Shown: piece after piece, positions 1 through 10,977 of the stretch
Layout: each line of letters begins with the position of its first letter
Position numbering within the stretch: the first letter of the stretch is position 1
Source of the DNA: Paraphoma chrysanthemicola
Taxonomy: Eukaryota > Ascomycota > Dothideomycetes > Pleosporales > Phaeosphaeriaceae
Length of the DNA: 64,000 nucleotides
Direction of reading: 5' to 3'
NCBI GenBank assembly: GCA_020744225.1
Contig: JAGMWG010000011.1
Coordinates: 1,054,001 to 1,118,000 of the forward strand
Translations under genes and position numbers: made by a program
Notes under the pieces: model-generated
Told to the model about the DNA's origin: nothing
What the model saw: the letters and a program-made list of their open reading frames with translations, nothing else
Databases searched by the model: none

Positions 1-423
1 AGGTTCCACCGGCACAGGCTGTTCCTCCGCACCATTTTCTTGCGGGTCATCCTTGCTGAGAATCGTGAGGCCGTATTGAATCTTCGGGCCCTCTGCCTCT
101 GTGAACTCTGCATTCTGCTCTTTTGTGTGCGGTGCCTTTGCAAGTTTCTTTCGGCGCGCGTCGTCGCGCCAATTGCGATTCGGTAAAGTGGGTATTATCC
201 GAGGCCCTTCCTTTTCTTTCTTGCCCCCGATGTCAATCGCGCCGCCTTCTGATGCATCCCAGCCTGCAATCTCTTGCTTCTTATTCGAGTCGTCCTCCTC
301 ATCGTCGCCAAGGGCGAGGCGCGGCCGTTTCACTTCCTTCTGGGCGGGCGAAGCTTTGAGGCCCATCTTGCCTTTCAGCCCACCGAGTGACATCTTGAAG
401 CCGCCCTCCTTTGGGGCGGCCAT
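1..423 (-). CDS. SPP2-like pre-mRNA splicing factor, 5' part only (cut by left edge)
   Basis: The minus strand is open from an ATG at 423 to base 1, giving 141 codons of the N-terminal end. The reading starts MAAPKEGGFKMSLGGLKGKM, then has an acidic DDEEDD patch and the segment IIPTLPNRNWRDDARRKK. A glycine/lysine N-terminus, a 'SALGDDEDD'-like acidic stretch and a PNRNWR-type box match fungal Spp2/GPKOW (MOS2) proteins, which carry a G-patch further on and activate the helicase Prp2 in the spliceosome. The G-patch itself would lie outside the window, so the family call rests on the N-terminal pattern alone. No intron is needed in the visible part. An upstream non-ATG extension is possible but not supported. 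Confidence 0.68.
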   Translation of the reverse strand, partial: MAAPKEGGFKMSLGGLKGKMGLKASPAQKEVKRPRLALGDDEEDDSNKKQEIAGWDASEGGAIDIGGKKEKEGPRIIPTLPNRNWRDDARRKKLAKAPHTKEQNAEFTEAEGPKIQYGLTILSKDDPQENGAEEQPVPVEP

Positions 424-1361
424 TGTTGCGGTAGATGCGGCGTGCTGTGCCGCTACGGCAGGACGAGGATGAGTCTGTACCGGGCGCGTGAGATCGGGAC
501 CGTGCCGAACAAAGTCGCAATAGTATGTAGTGCGACCAAACGCGTAGTCAGCGGTAGTAGGTGAAATTCAATGCGGTGAAACGAAGTAAACGTTCCCTGA
601 GAAGTGTAAAGTTCGCGCCATGACATCGAGCTTGGCGCAGATCCCTGCATGAATGTTTAAGGCGGCCACAGCACGTGAACTCGTCACCTTCCATCACCAC
701 ATTGGACTGTTAACTTTGAAAGCTGTTTGCTGGACCGGCCCGTGATGCCAGCATCAGATGAGTAGAACTATTCCGCCTTATGGACAACTTAGTGTTGATC
801 ACTCACTGTACGTGCGGTATGAAACGCGGTAGAAACCCTGGGAGCAAAACATCGCGGCAGGTGCAAGTATTGAGAAGTAGGCAACAAGGAGCATATGATG
901 TGAATGGCTTTCGATTCATGGTGCATAGTTCTCTGGACGTGAAAATTCCTGCAAATTGACGGTGACGTTTCCATGAAGCCCTCAAGTTCTCTTCGCCGCA
1001 AGACCTCCACCGGTGCTCAATCACTTCATGAGTCCGTCATTCGAGGGACGATTTCAACGAGGTCCTTGCTCTCAGGTACCGAGAGACAATCCATGTGATT
1101 CAGACTCAACCTGGCGCTAAGCGTCCATGACCTTCGCATGGCCTATACCTCTTTTCCAACTCTGCACGGCTAAGATAATTATGACAAAGGAAAGAGAATA
1201 TGGAAGTGATTGGGAAGTTAGACGATGGAAATTGACAGTGACAATTGTCACAACAGCACTCAGAACTATCAAATACGAATAGGGATAGTATGAACATCTC
1301 AATTCAAGGTCAATCTATGCACACGATGTATACTACAATGATGATATGCAAAGCACACGCG
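424..1361. other. Intergenic region between SPP2-like 5' end and PAN1 3' end
   Basis: This 938-base stretch should hold the promoter of the SPP2-like gene and the 3' flank of PAN1. A palindromic CACGTG lies at 672-677. Short ORFs here have no start context, codon bias or similarity that I recognise. Confidence 0.6.
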
Positions 1362-4300
1362 CTAACCCAGGACTCTGCCCGCAACAGAAGATGTGCTTCG
1401 ATCCTTAGTCTCGACCTTCCGCAATCCTTTACCAGCTGTGATTTCGCCAAGCAAGGCGCCGCGGTTGGGTGGTCCGCCTGGCGCTTTCATACTGGGCATG
1501 GGTGGTGGAGGAGGTGCGGCACCGCCAGGCGGTGGTGGAGGGCCGGGAGGTGGCGGAGGCGCAGAGCTTGAGGGCATCGGCGGGGGCGGCGGGATACCTG
1601 CAGGAGGCGAGGCGACGGCAGGGCTCTCTGCACGAGGGCTCTTATTGTCCATGGAGGAGAGTGGGCGGGGAGGAGCCATCGTGCCGAAGAGGATAGACGC
1701 CAGCTGCTTGGCGCCACCTTGAGATGGGACCTCGTCATCATCAGATGATGAGTCGTCAGAATCAACGACCGACCAGTCGTCGTCTTCTTGTCGACCTCTA
1801 CGACCGCCAGCAGCTGGGGTTACGACAGGCTCGTTAAAGGTGGGCGCAGCTGCCTTGTTTGCGTTTTCTTGAGTGAGGCGGTGGAACGGGTTCGTAGACA
1901 CTTCACTCGTGTTGCTGGGGGGAGGTGGTGGTGTAGCAGCGTTTTCCTGGTTGGTCATCATCTTCTTGAGGAACGGGTTTTTGGTCTCCGTGTCGGCCAG
2001 GGGGCTGGTCAAGGAGGACGCCGGAGGACTAGCGACGGACGACGGCGGTGTGTTCTGATGTACAGGCATTGGCGGTGCTGGTGGTGGCGCTGTATCGCGC
2101 GGTAGTTCTTGGCTAGCGGTGGGTGTGGTATCCTGCGGAGTGATATTTTGAGGACCCTCATCGTCAGACGAGTCGTCATCGTCTAGTGCTTCGAGTTGTA
2201 GCTGCAACTGCCGCTCACGCTCACGGGCAGCTTCAATCTCAGCACGTTGGGCGGCTAGACGACTCTCCTGCTCTTTCGCGTCCTTTTGAGCGGCGGCCCT
2301 GCGCTTCTTTTCCTCCGCCTTCTTTAGCTTTCCTTGCTGCACTTGCTCTTCAAGGGCACGGAGCCTTGCTTGGGCAGCCTCGCGCTCCTTTGCCAGGTCG
2401 TTTTCTTGTCGACGCTCTTCCTCCCTGTCAATTCTGTTAGATAATGTACTCTGGAGGTTCAGGGGAACATACTCCATGCGCTTCCTCTCCGCCTCTTGAG
2501 CCTCTTGCTGTTCACGAAGAGCCTGTTCAGCGATCTCATTCTCTGCTCTCTTAGCTTCCGCATCGGCCTGCTTGACATCGTGCTGGGCAATGTCTGCCTT
2601 GTTCTTCCGTGAAGCTGGTGGGGGCGGTGCGGGTTTCTTGCCACTGCCTTTCGGTGCAACAGGAGGTGCGATCGACTCGTCGTTAAGCCGTCTTTGGCGT
2701 TCTTCCTCGCGACGCGCGTCCTCCTCCTCAGCTTGACGGAGCTTCTCCTCTCGCTCCCTCTTCTCACGCTCAGCGCGCTGCTGCGGCGTCTCACCGGCTT
2801 TAGCCGGAGCTTTGATTCCGAGCGCAGCTAAACGCTCAGCCATGCGCTGCTCGGCCTGTTGCTTGATGAAAGCGGCGCGCTCTTCTGGGGTCTTGTAGGA
2901 GGAATAAGACCCACCAGTAGTGGGTGTCCCGGTTGAGCGAGCAGGTTCTGCGCTGGTTGACGAACTATCATATCTGGAGGCTGCAGGTCGAGCTTCCTCT
3001 GATCGAGAAGTCGATCTGTAGGTATCTCGTGGTGTGCTGGAGAATGTGAGTAACTTTGTAAAATCATCTGGTACTTTGAAGACTTACTCTTCTTTGCGAA
3101 TGCGCGATGCCCGACTGCTCCGCTGAAGATCGAAGATGAAGTCCTTGACCTCGTCCTCGACACCCAGGGCTTCCTCCCATCTACGCCGTTCATGTTCGCT
3201 TGTGCTGTCATGTCCGCCTTCCTTGAGACTTGATTCCAGACCCCTAGTGTACTCCCTGACACTGTCCTCAACATCACGAATCATACGCTCATTGTTTTCT
3301 TTCTCTGATCGAATCCGTGAGTTCTCCTTCTCCAGACGTTCAGTCGCTGCGCCACTGTCATCCGCAGCAGGGGCAGGTCTGCCTGTCAACGCTGCCGACC
3401 GGGCTTGCATCATTGCTTTAGCCCGAGCCTTCAGACGATCCGACTCGGTCACAGCACCGCCGGGACCAGTTCCGACGATCGTGGACGCAGAACCAGGGTA
3501 GGCTTTGGAATCCTTCAGCCTGAAAAGCTCTAGCTGAGCGTCTGCAATCTCGCGCTCAGTGCGGCGAACATTTGAAGCAAGCTCTGGCAAACGGTCGGTC
3601 AAGTTCTGGAGCTGACGCTTGAGAGCGCGGCGTTCTGCGTCTGAGTCATTTGATCGCAAAGACGCTTTTGGATGGGCATCAATGTCTTCTTGTAGTCTGC
3701 GAATGCGGCGGTACAAATCTTCTGCCTCTCGCCGGTCTCGCCGATCCAAGGCATCTTCTTCATCCGCAGCGTTTTCATCTCTTGTGTCCATTGCATCGAG
3801 CAAAATCTGCTTCTCTTTCACACTCTTTCGGAGCTGCTCAAGCGACATTTCGTCTGAGCGCTCGGAGGATGGAGAACCTGGCTGCGCAGGCGATGGAGAG
3901 CGACCACCAGCTCCAAGACGATGTCTCGCACTTGACTTATAGCCGACATTGTCATCGTTGTTGCGGAACACAGTAGCATCCTTGCGACCTCCGGCTGCAG
4001 GGCTACCAGCCCGGAACGAGTGAGACTTGAGGTAGCTCACGCCAGTACGCTGGGGTTGAAGAAAAGCACCTGAAGTCTTGCGATCCTCCGCATCTCCACG
4101 AAGGAGGTTCTTCATCGCGCCAATTGAGTCATTGATGTTGCGAGTTGACGGTGGAACTAGCTCGGGGGGCAGGCGCGCCGGGATCGGATATCCGTTCAGC
4201 TTGCGATAGATCAAATGCATTGCAACGGCGAACTCGTCCAAATTGAGACGGCCACGATCTGCAGAGTCTGCCAGGGTCCATACGCGCTCGAGGTCAGGCT

Positions 4301-5727
4301 TGGGCAGGCCACTCTGCCCAAATATCTCCAGAGCCTGATCGCCGCTGATATAGCCCTTGCCCATGCCATCCCAAGCCCTAAACGTATCATCGTAGAGCTT
4401 CTTCTCACCCTTGGTGATAGCCCAGGGGATAGTCGCATTACCAGTCAAGCCCGCTGTTGTGTGACTGCCACCTTCCCTTCCGGTCTGAGGCATCATTCGT
4501 GCTGCCAGAGCCTCAATGTTCGGCAGGCCACTGGCGGGGTTGTTCACTAGGCCCCATTGACCAGGCATGCCTGTGGGTTGCGCATTGAGAGGAGCCATGC
4601 CAGTCTGAGTTGGCGTGAGGTTGGAGCCATATCCGGTAGGCATGGGTGGCATAGGCGGTCGCGGGCCGTTATAGCCTCCTGGGGCTTGTCCAAAACCAGT
4701 CTGCTGTGGCTGCATCATCCCCATGCCTGTAGGCTGCATGCCCATCGGTTGCTGGCCGAAGCCAGTGGGCTGGGAGACCAAAGTGTTCAACAGCTGGCTG
4801 TTCGATTGTTGCGGCTGTGGCTGCTGGATCGTGGGCGGCTCGTTGAACTTGGGCACGTTGCCTGCAGGGGTATTGCGACCCGACTGGTCCTCTGCGATGT
4901 TGAAAGAAATGATGTCGACCATGCTAGAAACTTCATTCTTCACTCGCTCTGGCAAGTTATTGGGCAGGTCCTTTCCAGTCAACTTGAGGTTGCAGAGGTA
5001 CATGGCGAGCGCGAATTCGGGGAATAGGAGCTGGCCAGACTTGGTCGTGTCGCAAAGTGTCCTGCTGCTGTTAGCCATGCGATGCTGCGTAAACACGATG
5101 TACCCACCATATATGCGACAGAGCATCGCCAGTGAGCTTCGAGCGCATGAGAAGGTCCCGCGCCTGGTCTCCCGAGAGAGCGTTGGCGTCTCCAACCGCC
5201 GACTTGAACAGCTGCTCAAACTTGGCCTGGTCTTGAGCTGTTATGAACGACAGCCTTATGTTTGGGATCTTGCTTGATTTGGCGGGGACGGGCGGGGGGA
5301 TAGACGAGGCGGAGGAGCTTCCTCTGAACGAGTCGGCCATCTGCGACGAAGTCATGCCCGTGGGCTGCGGTCGCTGCGGTTGGGCGGGAGGCTGCTGCTG
5401 TTGCTGGGGCAGTGGAGGCGCGCCAGTCTGGAAAGACTGCTGCTGGGGCGCCTGTTGCTGCTGGAACTGGCCCTGCTGGCCCGGGTAGCCCGTGAACTGC
5501 GGTTGCTGAGGTTGTGGCTGCTGCCCAAACCCTTGCGGCTGGCCCGGAAAGCCAGTGTACTGTTGCTGCATTGGTGCTTGTCCAAAACCCGTGGGCTGAG
5601 GCCCCAATCCGCCCTGGAAGCCCCCCTGCTGTCCGAATTGCTGTTGTTGTTGCTGCTGGCCATACTGAGGCTGCCCCGGTCGGGCGCTGTTGCCGCCCCC
5701 TAAGTACGAGTTGGACCCAGAGAACAT
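1362..5727 (-). CDS. PAN1: PAN1, actin cytoskeleton-regulatory complex / endocytosis scaffold
   Basis: Exons on the minus strand are 5727-5108, 5061-3088 and 3036-1362, joined across introns of 46 and 51 bases, for 1422 aa. The Pan1 layout is complete. There is a Q/G-rich N-terminus with LxxQxTG-type repeats (LGPQPTGFG, LNAQPTGMP). EH domain 1 (about residues 170-250) is interrupted by intron 1, which splits the Trp of SHIWTLCD. EH domain 2 (about 415-500) contains an EF-hand loop (DSADRGRLNLDEF). A long coiled coil follows, then a proline-rich tail with PPPPP runs and a C-terminal WH2 actin-binding motif (RGALLGEITAGKGLRKVE). Pan1 links cargo adaptors and Sla1/End3 to Arp2/3 activation at endocytic sites. 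The start ATG (MFSGSNSYLGG) was preferred because upstream in-frame sequence is not Pan1-like and runs toward the divergent gene. The length is typical of filamentous ascomycetes. Confidence 0.95.
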
Positions 5728-5953
5728 GGTGGGCGAGCTGGCGCGGATGAATTCGAGATTGGGTCGGCGCGCATCCGATGATAGCAATGTAGAGGAGCGA
5801 GCGGGAGCGGTGGTAAGCGGGTGCGTGGTGAGGTTGGCAGGAGAGTCTGTGCTGCTGCTCCAAGTGAATCGCGCTAGATCGTCGTCATCCAGCATACGCG
5901 CACGTTCAAGCTCGCGACTAAGCCACTTGACACGACGTCCGCACACAACCGCC
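5728..5953. promoter_or_regulatory. Shared divergent promoter, PAN1 and 80-aa coiled-coil gene
   Basis: Only 226 bases separate the start codons of PAN1 (minus) and the small coiled-coil gene (plus), so the two promoters must overlap. No clear TATA box was seen. Confidence 0.5.
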
Positions 5954-6252
5954 ATGTCCAAGGACCTGAATGGCGACTCGACCGGGGCGCGCCCCGAGGC
6001 CGATTTTGCCCAGGTATTGCGAGCCACGCCTTTTACCAACCGAAGTCCATTCTCTGATGGGTGCTGCAGGCAATGAAAGAGCTCCAGCGCGGCGAGCAGA
6101 CCGCAGCCGCCCTCGAGAACCACCTCGACTCACTCGAGAAGAAGATTGAGGAACTTCTGGCGCAAGCGGAGAAGGCAAATGAGGAGTTGAAAGTCGACTC
6201 AGGGAAAGCATCGAACAAGCCCGCGGACGAGGAGAGCAAGGGTTCATCATGA
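5954..6252 (+). CDS. Small conserved coiled-coil protein (80 aa)
   Basis: Two exons, 5954-6013 and 6070-6252, are joined across a 56-base GT...AG intron. The product of 80 aa starts MSKDLNGDSTGARPEADFAQ and continues with an amphipathic helix of heptad type (ALENHLDSLEKKIEELLAQA, about residues 34-53). The tail is polar and charged (KPADEESKGSS). Small proteins of this kind, one long coiled coil with a disordered tail, are common and conserved in ascomycetes, but I cannot name a function. The splice is supported because exon 1 and exon 2 join in frame and exon 2 alone begins with a poor start. The gene is divergent from PAN1. Confidence 0.75.
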
Positions 6253-6416
6253 TACGAGAGTTTCCTCAGTCGCTTGACGCATCACCACAAAGGCGGTCAC
6301 ATAGAAAGGCGTTGATAGAAGTGGGCCTGCTATTTACCAGTCTGGCAGGCGTGCACATCTCTGTGCGCTACATGCTAGATCAGACATAATGAAGCCTTTT
6401 GGGTATATCTCGCACT

Positions 6417-7639
6417 CTAGCATCCTCCAACGGTGGAGGGCTTGACCTCTGATCCCCTCTCGAATACCTTGTCGAGGTGGAATAAGCCGTCCGCATCCTT
6501 CTCGACAACGCCCACTTCAGTAATGATGCCATCGATAAGTTCCGCCGGAGTGACATCGAAAGCTGGATTCCATACGCCAATTCCATTAGCTGCGATGCTG
6601 ATAGTCTCGACCACGCCGAGGTCAAGGGTCACTCCATCATATCTGGGTCCTTTCACAAGAGTCACTTCCTTACCAGGTCGTTCCTCGATGACGATATCTG
6701 CGCCAGACTTGGTCTTCAAGTCGATAGTTGTCCGAGGAGCGGCCACCAGAAACTTGATGCCATGGTGTTTCGCGAGGATAGCCAGGGAGTAAGTTCCAAT
6801 CTTGTTGGCAGTGTCTCCGTTTGCAGCTACTCTGTCCGCGCCGACAACGATGCCCGCAATATTCTCGCTTTCTCCACGGAGTCGAAGCAGCGCCGCTGCC
6901 ATGGAATCCGTGATCAGAGTTGCAGGAATCTGGTCATGGACGAGTTCAAAGGCAGTCAGTCTTGAGCCTTGGTTGTATGGTCGAGTCTCGGAGCAGAAGG
7001 CGTGTTTTAGATTGCCTTGGGCATGCAGCGAACGAATGACGCCGAGAGCTGTGCCATATCCTGCAGTTGCGAGAGATCTGGAACGTCAGCACTGGACATG
7101 TGCATTGGCTGCAAAGTTGCCTACCCTGTATTACAATGCGTTAACATGCTCACTGGACCTTTCTTCCCTGCCGCGGAGTTCTTCACTACCCACTCCGCGC
7201 CATGCTTGCCGATGTTCTCGTTGTCACTCACATCATCGACCAACATCTTCTCGGCAGCCAGAACGTATGCCTCTCTTACAGAGTCACCACTTGCCCCTTC
7301 TTTCGCAGCAGCATCTTCTGTGATACTCGTGAGCTTTCCAGCTGCATCTGCCAGATTCACTGCCGTTGGCCGACTCGTGACTAGATAGTCCAACTTCTCC
7401 GAAATGAAAATTTTGACTTCTTCAGCCACGGGAGAAAGTTTGAGATTCGTAAGTTCGACAGCGAGAGCAAGCGCGGCTACGATTGCGATTGCTGGCGCGC
7501 CCCGCGTTCGCATGTCCTTGATGGCATGCCATGCATCGGTGCTCGAGTAGATGTGATCGTATTCTTCAGCGTGGGGTAATTTGAGCTGGTCGAGGATCTC
7601 GAGCTGTCCTCTCGAGTACTTGATTGCCTGGAGTACCAT
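6417..7639 (-). CDS. MRI1: Methylthioribose-1-phosphate isomerase
   Basis: Exons 7639-7125 and 7077-6417 (minus) join across a 47-base intron into 391 aa. The protein isomerises 5-methylthioribose-1-phosphate to methylthioribulose-1-phosphate in the methionine salvage pathway and belongs to the eIF2B alpha/beta/delta-like family. Diagnostic segments are RTRGAPAIAIVAALALAVEL, the catalytic-cysteine motif THCNTG (Cys169, immediately before the splice), SLATAGYGTALGVI, and the catalytic-aspartate segment VGADRVAANGDTANKIGTY. The length fits fungal Mri1 (about 370-400 aa). The intron splits the Gly codon after THCNT. The gene is divergent from the IZH3-like gene and sits 3' to 3' against the small coiled-coil gene. 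Confidence 0.95.
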
Positions 7640-8619
7640 TTTGGTGGTTGGGCGTATATCGAGACGATGGTAGGGAAAATTTCAAGATGACGACTATTGG
7701 GTCGCCATTGCCCAACGTGGATTCTGGCGCCACAGCCCTACTGCACGTGCATTGAATGTCCACTCACAAAAGTGGCGGTGTTGCAATTGCTCTACATTCG
7801 CATCGAATTGTCCATGTTAGGAAGGTTCAACATTGTCCTATCTCGCTTCAGCTACAGTGACGGCGGATGACGAGGGGGGCGCACGTGGACAGGTCCCGCG
7901 AACGAGGCTGCAGGCTAAGAAAGAATGTAACCGCATCAAGCAGTGACGACCGACCACGAACACGAGCTCTGTGTGTTTCCGAACGGTGTTAGAGAACGAA
8001 GCAATGTCCTCCAAAATGGACCTTGACACCAACGAGTGATAGAGAATTGATCTCCAACTCTCTACCGCACCGCACCGCATCTCGGCCGTACCTGGCCAGT
8101 ACCGCCAAGACACCCAAAGCCGTAGTAGCCGCCTAGATGCAGGGCATTGCAGGGGTCTTTCACGCCAAACCTGTGATTTCGCCGCTTCCGAGGCTTGCGC
8201 TGGAGGACAACGGGTGAATGACGAGCGCCAATTACGCCAAATGACCGCTCTCTCTATTCCCCTCACGCTCCCTTATCCGCCAATTGACATTCGCTCGCAC
8301 AAAACTTCATGTTTTCGGCTGCAACTGTACATATCTCGCTGCATTTCGCCATCGTCCAATCTTTGGCCGCTTTCGGAACCACGCCTGCCGCCCCGAAGAA
8401 CTAATTCGTGGAGAAAAGACCCACCTGGAAAGACGGTCCCCAACAGCTTCAGCGACAAGCCACCCACCCAGCGACACTCCTCGAGCACATGCGCACATCG
8501 TCCAATCGATAGACGGTGCAAAGACGCTCCCAGAACGAGCCCCGCACCCACGCGCAGAGCGACCCACGGTTGATCGCACGCCTCGAACGCCCGCGCACGT
8601 CGCGCAATTGTATATAGCC
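7640..8619. other. Divergent intergenic region, MRI1 / IZH3-like
   Basis: This 980-base region between two divergent start codons holds both promoters. The 300 bases before 8620 are in frame with the IZH3-like exon 1 without a stop, but contain no in-frame ATG. I see no other gene. Confidence 0.55.
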
Positions 8620-10196
8620 ATGCCCCTCATGAGGCGCTCGCTGCCGCGCTCCCTGTCGACCACAGGAATCAGTTCGGCTGTCATGACTTCGCAAGAAGAG
8701 CCTGTCCAGCCCTCGTTTAGGGGCTACGGCACCTTTGACGCCCAGAGACAACGACGACACTCATGGCACACAAGACCTTGTATGCAAGAAGCGGAGAACT
8801 TTCACGTTCTGGTATGTTGCATGTATTCCGGCCATCTTGTCTCGGCTGACACAGTCGGTAGCTGCGGAACTTCCTCAACGAGCTCAACTGCAGACTAGAA
8901 TTTCTCGAGAGTTACGGTCACCTCAAGTACGACGCTGGTGTCGAATATGCGTGGATGACCCTCATCAACGTGCGCGACTCGTGCTCTTCAATTTCAGACG
9001 GTGCACTGGAAGCTGGTCGGCGACGGGCAGCTGTCTTTGTCGAGACGCTCGAAGAACGCTACAAAGACGCTCTCGAGCGCAAAGAAACGCTCGGCGAAAA
9101 GGTTCTGGAAGGGATAATTCTTATGGACAACTACCTTACCGATTTTGAGACGCGCGCATATGCGCTCAAAGATGGCACGCTCGGCTCGTACGCACACGAA
9201 TTCTACGAGGAGGGCCGGAGAAAGATGGATGAGGGTGTCGAATACGCCAAAGGGGTTGTAGACGAAGGTCTTCACAAAGCACGACGTGCGCGCGAAACCA
9301 TCGAACTCACAATCGAGCACGGCGTCCAGCGCGCTCTGGCTCGCGCAAAAGAACATGGCTTGATTCATTACGACGACCTTCCCGAGCCATGGCGCGTCAA
9401 CCCACACATCCTCAAAGGCTACCGTTTCAGCGAAGGCAAGTGGGCATGTGTGCGCAGCATCGTTGGGATCCACAACGAGTTGATCAACATCTGGACGCAC
9501 CTCCTCGGCTTCCTCATGGTTCTCGCACTCGCATTCTACTTTTACCCAACAAGTGCAAATTTCAGCAACAGCACCGCCAGCGACATCTTTATTGCCGCCG
9601 TCTTCTTCTTCGCCGCATGCAAGTGCCTCGCCTGCAGCACCATCTGGCACACCATGAACTCCATTTCCCACCAAACACTGCTTGAGCGCTTTGCCTGCGT
9701 CGATTACACCGGCATCTCCCTCCTCGTCGCCGCAAGCATCATGACCACAGAGTACGCGGCTTTTTACTGCGAACCAGTAAGTCGGTGGAGCTACATGTCT
9801 CTCACGGCCTTTCTCGGCCTCGGCGGCGTCATCCTCCCGTGGCACCCAACCTTCAACCGCGCAGACATGGCCTGGCTGCGCGTCCTATTCTACGTCAGTC
9901 TCGCACTCACGGGCTTCTTGCCGTTTGGCCAACTCGCATATTCCCGTGGCCTTGACTGGGCCCAATACTTCTACGCCCCATTGGCCAAGAGCTTGACCGT
10001 GTACATGACGGGTGCACTCATGTACGCGAGTAAAGTCCCTGAGCGATGGTGTCCAGGCTGGTTCGATTACGTGGGCTGCAGCCATAACATCTGGCACGTT
10101 GCTGTACTGGGCGGAATCATATTCCATTATATGGCCATGCAGACCATGTTTACGAGCGCATTGGCGAGAGCGTCGACAAGTTGCTCGGTATATTAG
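8620..10196 (+). CDS. IZH3-like haemolysin III / adiponectin-receptor family membrane protein
   Basis: Exons 8620-8811 and 8862-10196 join across a 50-base intron into 508 aa. The first half (to about residue 245) is soluble and helical, with the conserved HSWHTRPCMQEAENFHVL segment spanning the splice. The second half has seven or so membrane spans. The haemolysin-III signature residues are present: NELINIWTHLLG (about 268-279), STIWHTMNS (about 323-331), D345 in CVDYTGISLL, and HNIWH (about 472-476), the His/Asp set that binds zinc in the PAQR family. Yeast Izh proteins influence zinc and sterol metabolism. The long soluble N-terminus makes this closest to the Izh3 subgroup. The first ATG of the open frame lies directly after a TATATA run. 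Confidence 0.9.
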
Positions 10197-10977
10197 GAGA
10201 GATGCGGTTGTAAATAGCACGGTTGCCCTATATCTAGGGACATCTTTCGTTTGTTTTGGATTGAGCATTTATGAGCGAGCATGAGCATTTTCTGGCATAG
10301 GTGGACTGGAGAGGTGTTGTGTAGATGAGATTTTTGGGAACGTATGGGTATTTCAAATGTTCAACGATAATATATTCACATCACCATGGGCTTCGTGCGT
10401 TTAATATGCAACGTGTGTAATGTGTCGTGGTATATCAATTGGTATCTACAACGCTATGCTTTCAATCTGCCTGATCATATCCAACTCATCAACAAAAAGC
10501 ATACACAATCTGGTTGGTACACTAGCTAGCTTACAACAGCAAAACCACAAAATAGGCTCTAGAGAATTGAAAACAAACATAATCAGACTTGTCCTCCGGT
10601 CGTAAAGTCGTAGCAAGGCCGTGTCGTCGTCTTCTAATATCGTAAAGACGACCGTAACCTTGTCGTAATGGAAATGAGAAAGCAAAAGACCTCCTGGTAA
10701 AAAGGCTTTTGCGACGAGAAGTGTCTGCGCGAAAGAATTGCTGAAAGACGCCACCCAGACTCGCGGCGAGATGAGGTATCTCGACAAAAGGATGGCGCCG
10801 GCGGAGAAGGACGAAGGAGAAGGACAATCTAGGTTGAAAAACAGGAGAGAAAAAGCAAAGCGTTCGAAAGTCTGACCGCGCGGGTAGGAAACCGTGCAAC
10901 TGAACGCTGAAAAGAGAAGACCAAAGAAAATAATAAAGTGCCATCAACATCTGCAATGAGATGTTAAGCACCGAATC
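10197..10977. other. Convergent 3' intergenic region
   Basis: These 781 bases lie between the 3' ends of the IZH3-like gene and the zinc-cluster gene and are expected to hold the two 3' UTRs. Short ORFs start only from non-ATG codons. Nothing else was seen. Confidence 0.5.

Noticed and set aside
8994..9845. 283-aa antisense ORF over the IZH3-like gene
   Set aside because: Its Asp/Val/Cys-rich composition is typical of antisense shadows; the sense frame is a known family.
10531..10971. 146-aa minus-strand ORF after the zinc-cluster gene
   Set aside because: It has a non-ATG start and lies in the expected 3' UTR of the zinc-cluster gene.
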